Assembly (NCBI GenBank): GCA_023434095.1
Contig: JAEYTJ010000162.1
Coordinates: forward strand, 1 to 8,409
DNA from: Pseudomonadota bacterium
GTDB lineage: Bacteria; Pseudomonadota; Alphaproteobacteria; Rhizobiales; Xanthobacteraceae
Reading direction: 5' to 3'
Length of the DNA stretch: 8,409 nucleotides
Below are positions 5,898-8,409 of the stretch, piece by piece (positions within the stretch are counted from its first letter, which is position 1; each line of letters opens with the position of its first letter). The notes beneath the pieces are model-generated. The model was not told the DNA's origin and did no database searches. It saw nothing but the letters and a program-made list of their open reading frames with translations. Position numbers and translations under genes: made by a program.

Positions 5898-5927
5898 AAA
5901 CTAGGCGCCGTCGCCCTCACCGGTCAA
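5898..5927 (-). promoter_or_regulatory. Candidate ihfA-merR promoter
   Basis: On the minus strand TTGACC (5922-5927), an 18-bp spacer and TAGTTT (5898-5903). The -35 matches the consensus at five positions and the -10 at three. The -10 ends 43 bases before the ihfA ATG. It lies in the only sizeable gap inside the fabH-ihfA-merR run. I saw no clear IHF consensus site next to it, so autoregulation cannot be read from the sequence. Confidence 0.45.
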
Positions 5928-5951
5928 CGGCGCTTCGTGCCTGCGGCGCCG
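5928..5951 (-). terminator. Weak hairpin directly after fabH
   Basis: CGGCGC (5928-5933) and GCGCCG (5946-5951) pair around a 12-nt loop. The hairpin begins just after the fabH stop codon and ends against the -35 element of the candidate ihfA promoter. The stem is short and no T-run follows, so at most it causes partial termination or marks the end of the fabH transcript. Confidence 0.25.
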
Positions 5952-5952
5952 A

Positions 5953-6924
5953 TTACCAGCGCACGAGCGCCGACGCCCAGGTGAAGCCCCCGCCCATGGC
6001 CTCCAGCAGCACCAGATCGCCGCGCTTGATGCGCCCGTCGGCATGGGCGGCGGCCAGCGCCAGCGGGATCGAGGCGGCAGAGGTGTTGCCGTGCTGGTCG
6101 ACGGTGATGACCACCTTTTGCGGGGCGATGCCGAGCTTGACGGCGCTGGCGTCGATGATGCGCCGATTGGCCTGATGCGGCACGAACCAGTCGATCGTTT
6201 CCGCCGATTCGCCCGTCGCCTGAAACGCATCGACGATCACGTCGGTGATCATGCCCACCGCATGGCGGAACACTTCGCGGCCTTCCATGCGCAGGAAGCC
6301 GACGCTGCGGGTGGAAGACACGCCGCCGTCGACATAGAGCTTGTTCTTGTGCCGGCCATCGGAGCGCAGATGCGACGTCAGGACGCCGCGCCCCTCTTCC
6401 TCGTCGCGCACCCCTTCCAGCACCAGCGCGCCGGCGCCGTCGCCGAACAGCACGCAGGTGGTGCGGTCCGACCAGTCGAGGATGCGCGAGAAGGTCTCCG
6501 CGCCGATGACGAGGCAGCGGCGATAGGCGCCGGACTTGAGGAAGTTGTCGGCCGTCGCCAGGGCGAAGACGAAGCCGGAACACACGGCCTGCAGATCGAA
6601 GGCGGCGCCATGGGTGATGCCGAGCCCGGCCTGGACGCTGACGGCGGTGGCCGGAAAGGTGTTGTCCGGCGTGGAGGTGGCCAGCACGATGAGGTCGATG
6701 TCGTCCGGCGTCAGCCCCGCATCCGCCAGCGCGGCCCGCGCGGCGTGGATGGCGAGATCGGAGGTTACTTCGCCTTCCGCCGCGATGTGCCGGGTGCGGA
6801 TGCCGGTGCGCTGGACGATCCATTCGTCAGATGTGTCGACCATCTGCGCGAGGTCGGCATTGGTCAGACAGCGGGCCGGCAGATAGGAGCCGACGCCACG
6901 CACCACGGAACGGATTGCACTCAC
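5953..6924 (-). CDS. fabH: Beta-ketoacyl-[acyl-carrier-protein] synthase III
   Basis: A 323-residue thiolase-fold enzyme that condenses acetyl-CoA with malonyl-ACP to start type II fatty-acid synthesis in the cytoplasm. The catalytic triad is complete: Cys115 in QAVCSGFVFAL, His250 in FVPHQANRRIID and Asn280 in DQHGNTSAASIP. Other family marks are TSDEWIVQRTGIRTRHIA (31-48), FGDGAGALVLEG (160-171) and the C-terminal GGGFTWASALVRW. Length is normal for the family. The start is a GTG at 6924 whose last two bases are the first two of the plsX TGA stop (overlap GTGA), so translation is probably coupled to plsX. An AGG about ten bases upstream, inside plsX, could serve as a weak binding site. No sign of transfer or damage. 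Confidence 0.98.
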   Translation of the reverse strand: MSAIRSVVRGVGSYLPARCLTNADLAQMVDTSDEWIVQRTGIRTRHIAAEGEVTSDLAIHAARAALADAGLTPDDIDLIVLATSTPDNTFPATAVSVQAGLGITHGAAFDLQAVCSGFVFALATADNFLKSGAYRRCLVIGAETFSRILDWSDRTTCVLFGDGAGALVLEGVRDEEEGRGVLTSHLRSDGRHKNKLYVDGGVSSTRSVGFLRMEGREVFRHAVGMITDVIVDAFQATGESAETIDWFVPHQANRRIIDASAVKLGIAPQKVVITVDQHGNTSAASIPLALAAAHADGRIKRGDLVLLEAMGGGFTWASALVRW

Positions 6925-8000
6925 GATGGAACCTGTAGCTCGTCAGAGACGGAGGCATCCGCAGTGGCAGCGAGGCTGACCTGCGGACGATCATTCATTC
7001 CGGCTTCAATGCGGGAGAGAAGCTGGTAGCGGACCATGTCGTAGCCGATATCGACCGCCGACGCGAAGCCTTCGGCGTCGGTGCCGCCATGGCTCTTGAT
7101 GACGACGCCGTTGAGACCGAGGAACACGCCGCCATTCGACTTGCGCGGATCGAGCTTCTCGCGGAGCGCGCGGAAGGCGCCGCGGGCCAGCAGATAGCCG
7201 ATCTTCGCCATGAAACTGCGGCTGATGGCCCCGCGCAGGAATTCCGATACCTGCTTGGCGGTGCCCTCGGCGGTCTTCAGCGCGATATTGCCGGAGAAGC
7301 CTTCGGTGACGACCACGTCGACAATGCCCCGACCGATGTCGTCGCCCTCGATGAAGCCGTGATAGGCGAGGCCGGGATGGTCGGCCGCGCGCAGGGCGCC
7401 GGCCGCGTCCTTCACCTCTTCGACGCCCTTGATCTCCTCGACGCCGACATTCAGCAGGCCGACCGTCGGACGCTCGATGTCGAAGACGATTCGGGCCATG
7501 GCGGCGCCCATCACCGCCATGTCGACGAGGTGCTGCGCCGTCGCGCCGATGGAGGCGCCGACATCGAGCACCACGCTCTCGCCGCGCATGGTCGGCCACA
7601 GGCAGGCGATGGCGGGGCGGCTGATGCCGGCCATCATCTTCAGGTTGACCTTGGCCATCGCCATCAGCGCGCCGGTATTGCCGGCCGAGACGGCGCAATC
7701 GGCCTCCCCCACCCGCACCGCGTCGATGGCGCGCCACATGGACGAGACGCGTCGGCCCTGGCGCAGCGCTTGGCTCGGCTTGTCGTCCATCCGCACGACG
7801 ACATCCGTGTGCACGACGGTGCTGGCCGCGGCCAGCTTCGGGCGATCCCGGAGCAGTTCGTCGATGCGGGCGGAGTCGCCATAAAGCAGGAAGGCGATGT
7901 CCGGATGGCGGGTGAGCGCGATCTCGGCACCGGGGAGGACCACGTCGGGCCCATGGTCGCCGCCCATGACGTCGAGCGCTATTCGAACGGGCGAAGACAT
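6921..8000 (-). CDS. plsX: Phosphate acyltransferase PlsX
   Basis: A 359-residue peripheral membrane enzyme that converts acyl-ACP and phosphate into acyl-phosphate, the donor used by PlsY to make lysophosphatidate. Family blocks in order are RIALDVMGGDHGP (6-18), DCAVSAGNTGALMAMAKV (101-118), RPAIACLWPT (128-137), VVLDVGASIG (143-152), GLLNVGVEEIKG (181-192), VVVTEGFSGNIALKTAEG (229-246) and SNGGVFLGLNGVVIKSHGGT (288-307). Length is within the family range. The ATG at 8000 gives the standard N-terminus, although the ribosome binding site before it is weak. It follows yceD after 121 bp and overlaps fabH by four bases. The rpmF gene often found between yceD and plsX in other bacteria is absent here. 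Confidence 0.98.
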   Translation of the reverse strand: MSSPVRIALDVMGGDHGPDVVLPGAEIALTRHPDIAFLLYGDSARIDELLRDRPKLAAASTVVHTDVVVRMDDKPSQALRQGRRVSSMWRAIDAVRVGEADCAVSAGNTGALMAMAKVNLKMMAGISRPAIACLWPTMRGESVVLDVGASIGATAQHLVDMAVMGAAMARIVFDIERPTVGLLNVGVEEIKGVEEVKDAAGALRAADHPGLAYHGFIEGDDIGRGIVDVVVTEGFSGNIALKTAEGTAKQVSEFLRGAISRSFMAKIGYLLARGAFRALREKLDPRKSNGGVFLGLNGVVIKSHGGTDAEGFASAVDIGYDMVRYQLLSRIEAGMNDRPQVSLAATADASVSDELQVPS

Positions 8001-8121
8001 CTAGCGGCGGGGTCTCATTGGTCGGGTGGACGGCGTGGCGACGCCAGCGTTGCGCTGACGGCATGCCCGAGTTGAGCCGTCCTGACAATAGCGTCGTTGC
8101 ATTTCACCGCCCTGCCCCGGC
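8001..8121 (-). other. yceD-plsX intergenic leader with two small hairpins
   Basis: This 121-bp gap contains no coding sequence that I can support. Two adjacent inverted repeats lie in its middle: GGCGT(GGCG)ACGCC at 8032-8045 and CAGCG(TTG)CGCTG at 8045-8057, followed by the palindrome GGCATGCC at 8060-8067. They would fold in the plsX leader of a yceD-plsX transcript, or just upstream of a plsX-specific start. TTGTCA on the minus strand (near 8086-8091) resembles a -35 box but has no matching -10, so I do not call a promoter. Confidence 0.35.
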
Positions 8122-8409
8122 CTAATCGGCATTGCCCTCGCCGTTCCCGCGCAGCTTTGCCAGCGCCGCGAAGGGAGACACCTCGGCCGCCCCGGGTTCG
8201 GCCGGGCCTTCGAAATGCGCGTCAGGCTTGCGCGGATAGGGGTCGAGGCCGAGGGCGAGAAATTCCGCCACGACCGCGCCCACGTCGATGGTGCCGTCCA
8301 CCAGCGGGTCCGGCAGATCGAGCTCCGACACGTCGATCTCGGCGCCGGGCCGGATTTCCGGCAGCTTCTCCGCCGGGGCGAAACGCAGGTCGATGGCCTC
8401 GCTGACTCG
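8122..8409 (-). CDS. yceD: YceD / DUF177 family protein (5' end outside window)
   Basis: The last 95 residues of a gene that enters from the right edge; the stop is TAG at 8122-8124. The frame stays open to the edge, beginning RVSEAIDLRFAPAEKLPE. The block SELDLPDPLVDGTIDVGA, then VVAEFLALGLDPYPRKPDA (about residues 28-64 of the visible part), is the conserved C-terminal signature of DUF177, where acidic residues precede a helix and a PYPRKP motif. The tail after it (FAALAKLRGNGEG) is also usual. The family is linked to 23S rRNA or large-subunit accumulation in E. coli and plants and is regularly found upstream of plsX. A GTG at 8331 inside the frame is not the start, because conserved sequence continues beyond it. 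Family sure; molecular role poorly known. Confidence 0.93.
   Translation of the reverse strand, partial: RVSEAIDLRFAPAEKLPEIRPGAEIDVSELDLPDPLVDGTIDVGAVVAEFLALGLDPYPRKPDAHFEGPAEPGAAEVSPFAALAKLRGNGEGNAD

Noticed and set aside
7089..8075. 328-residue plus-strand frame over plsX (and a similar one over fabH at 6043-7029)
   Set aside because: Both are antisense shadows of fully conserved enzymes; the His/Asp/Arg-rich composition is that of mirrored codons.

Overview
The window reads as ordinary chromosome of a high-GC alphaproteobacterium, most likely of the order Hyphomicrobiales (Rhizobiales). Evidence for this is the run yceD(DUF177)-plsX-fabH-ihfA-merR on one strand, the strongly alphaproteobacterial IhfA, and the GC-rich third codon positions that create many long antisense shadow frames. 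I see no insertion sequence, phage gene, CRISPR array or rRNA. Placement below order level (for example Xanthobacteraceae) would be a guess.

Left part (1-1497). A gene cut by the left edge runs leftwards. It encodes an ExoP/Wzc-type polysaccharide chain-length protein: a Wzz-like periplasmic domain between two membrane segments, then a cytoplasmic P-loop-like domain whose Walker A lysine is missing. Upstream of it lies tRNA-Pro(GGG), also on the minus strand, with CCA encoded, a candidate promoter and a short hairpin after it.

Middle part (1498-4448). A YdjA-like nitroreductase (+) converges with an ALDH7-family aldehyde dehydrogenase (-), and the two coding regions overlap by 28 bp at their 3' ends. 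A comparatively AT-rich gap of about 380 bp separates the dehydrogenase from a small exported RlpA-like double-psi beta-barrel protein (+). That gene converges on merR across a perfect 10-bp inverted repeat.

Right part (4482-8409). All genes are on the minus strand, in transcription order: yceD (cut by the right edge), plsX, fabH, ihfA, merR. PlsX makes acyl-phosphate for phospholipid synthesis and FabH starts fatty-acid elongation. IhfA is the alpha subunit of the nucleoid protein IHF, and the MerR-type protein has an unusually long proline-rich tail. The plsX/fabH and ihfA/merR junctions both use the four-base overlap GTGA, so each pair is probably translationally coupled. The 98-bp fabH-ihfA gap holds a plausible separate promoter.

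I do not see a clear undescribed system here. The items most worth a second look are the apparently ATP-binding-dead polysaccharide co-polymerase, the long disordered MerR tail, and the inverted repeat lying over the merR stop codon.
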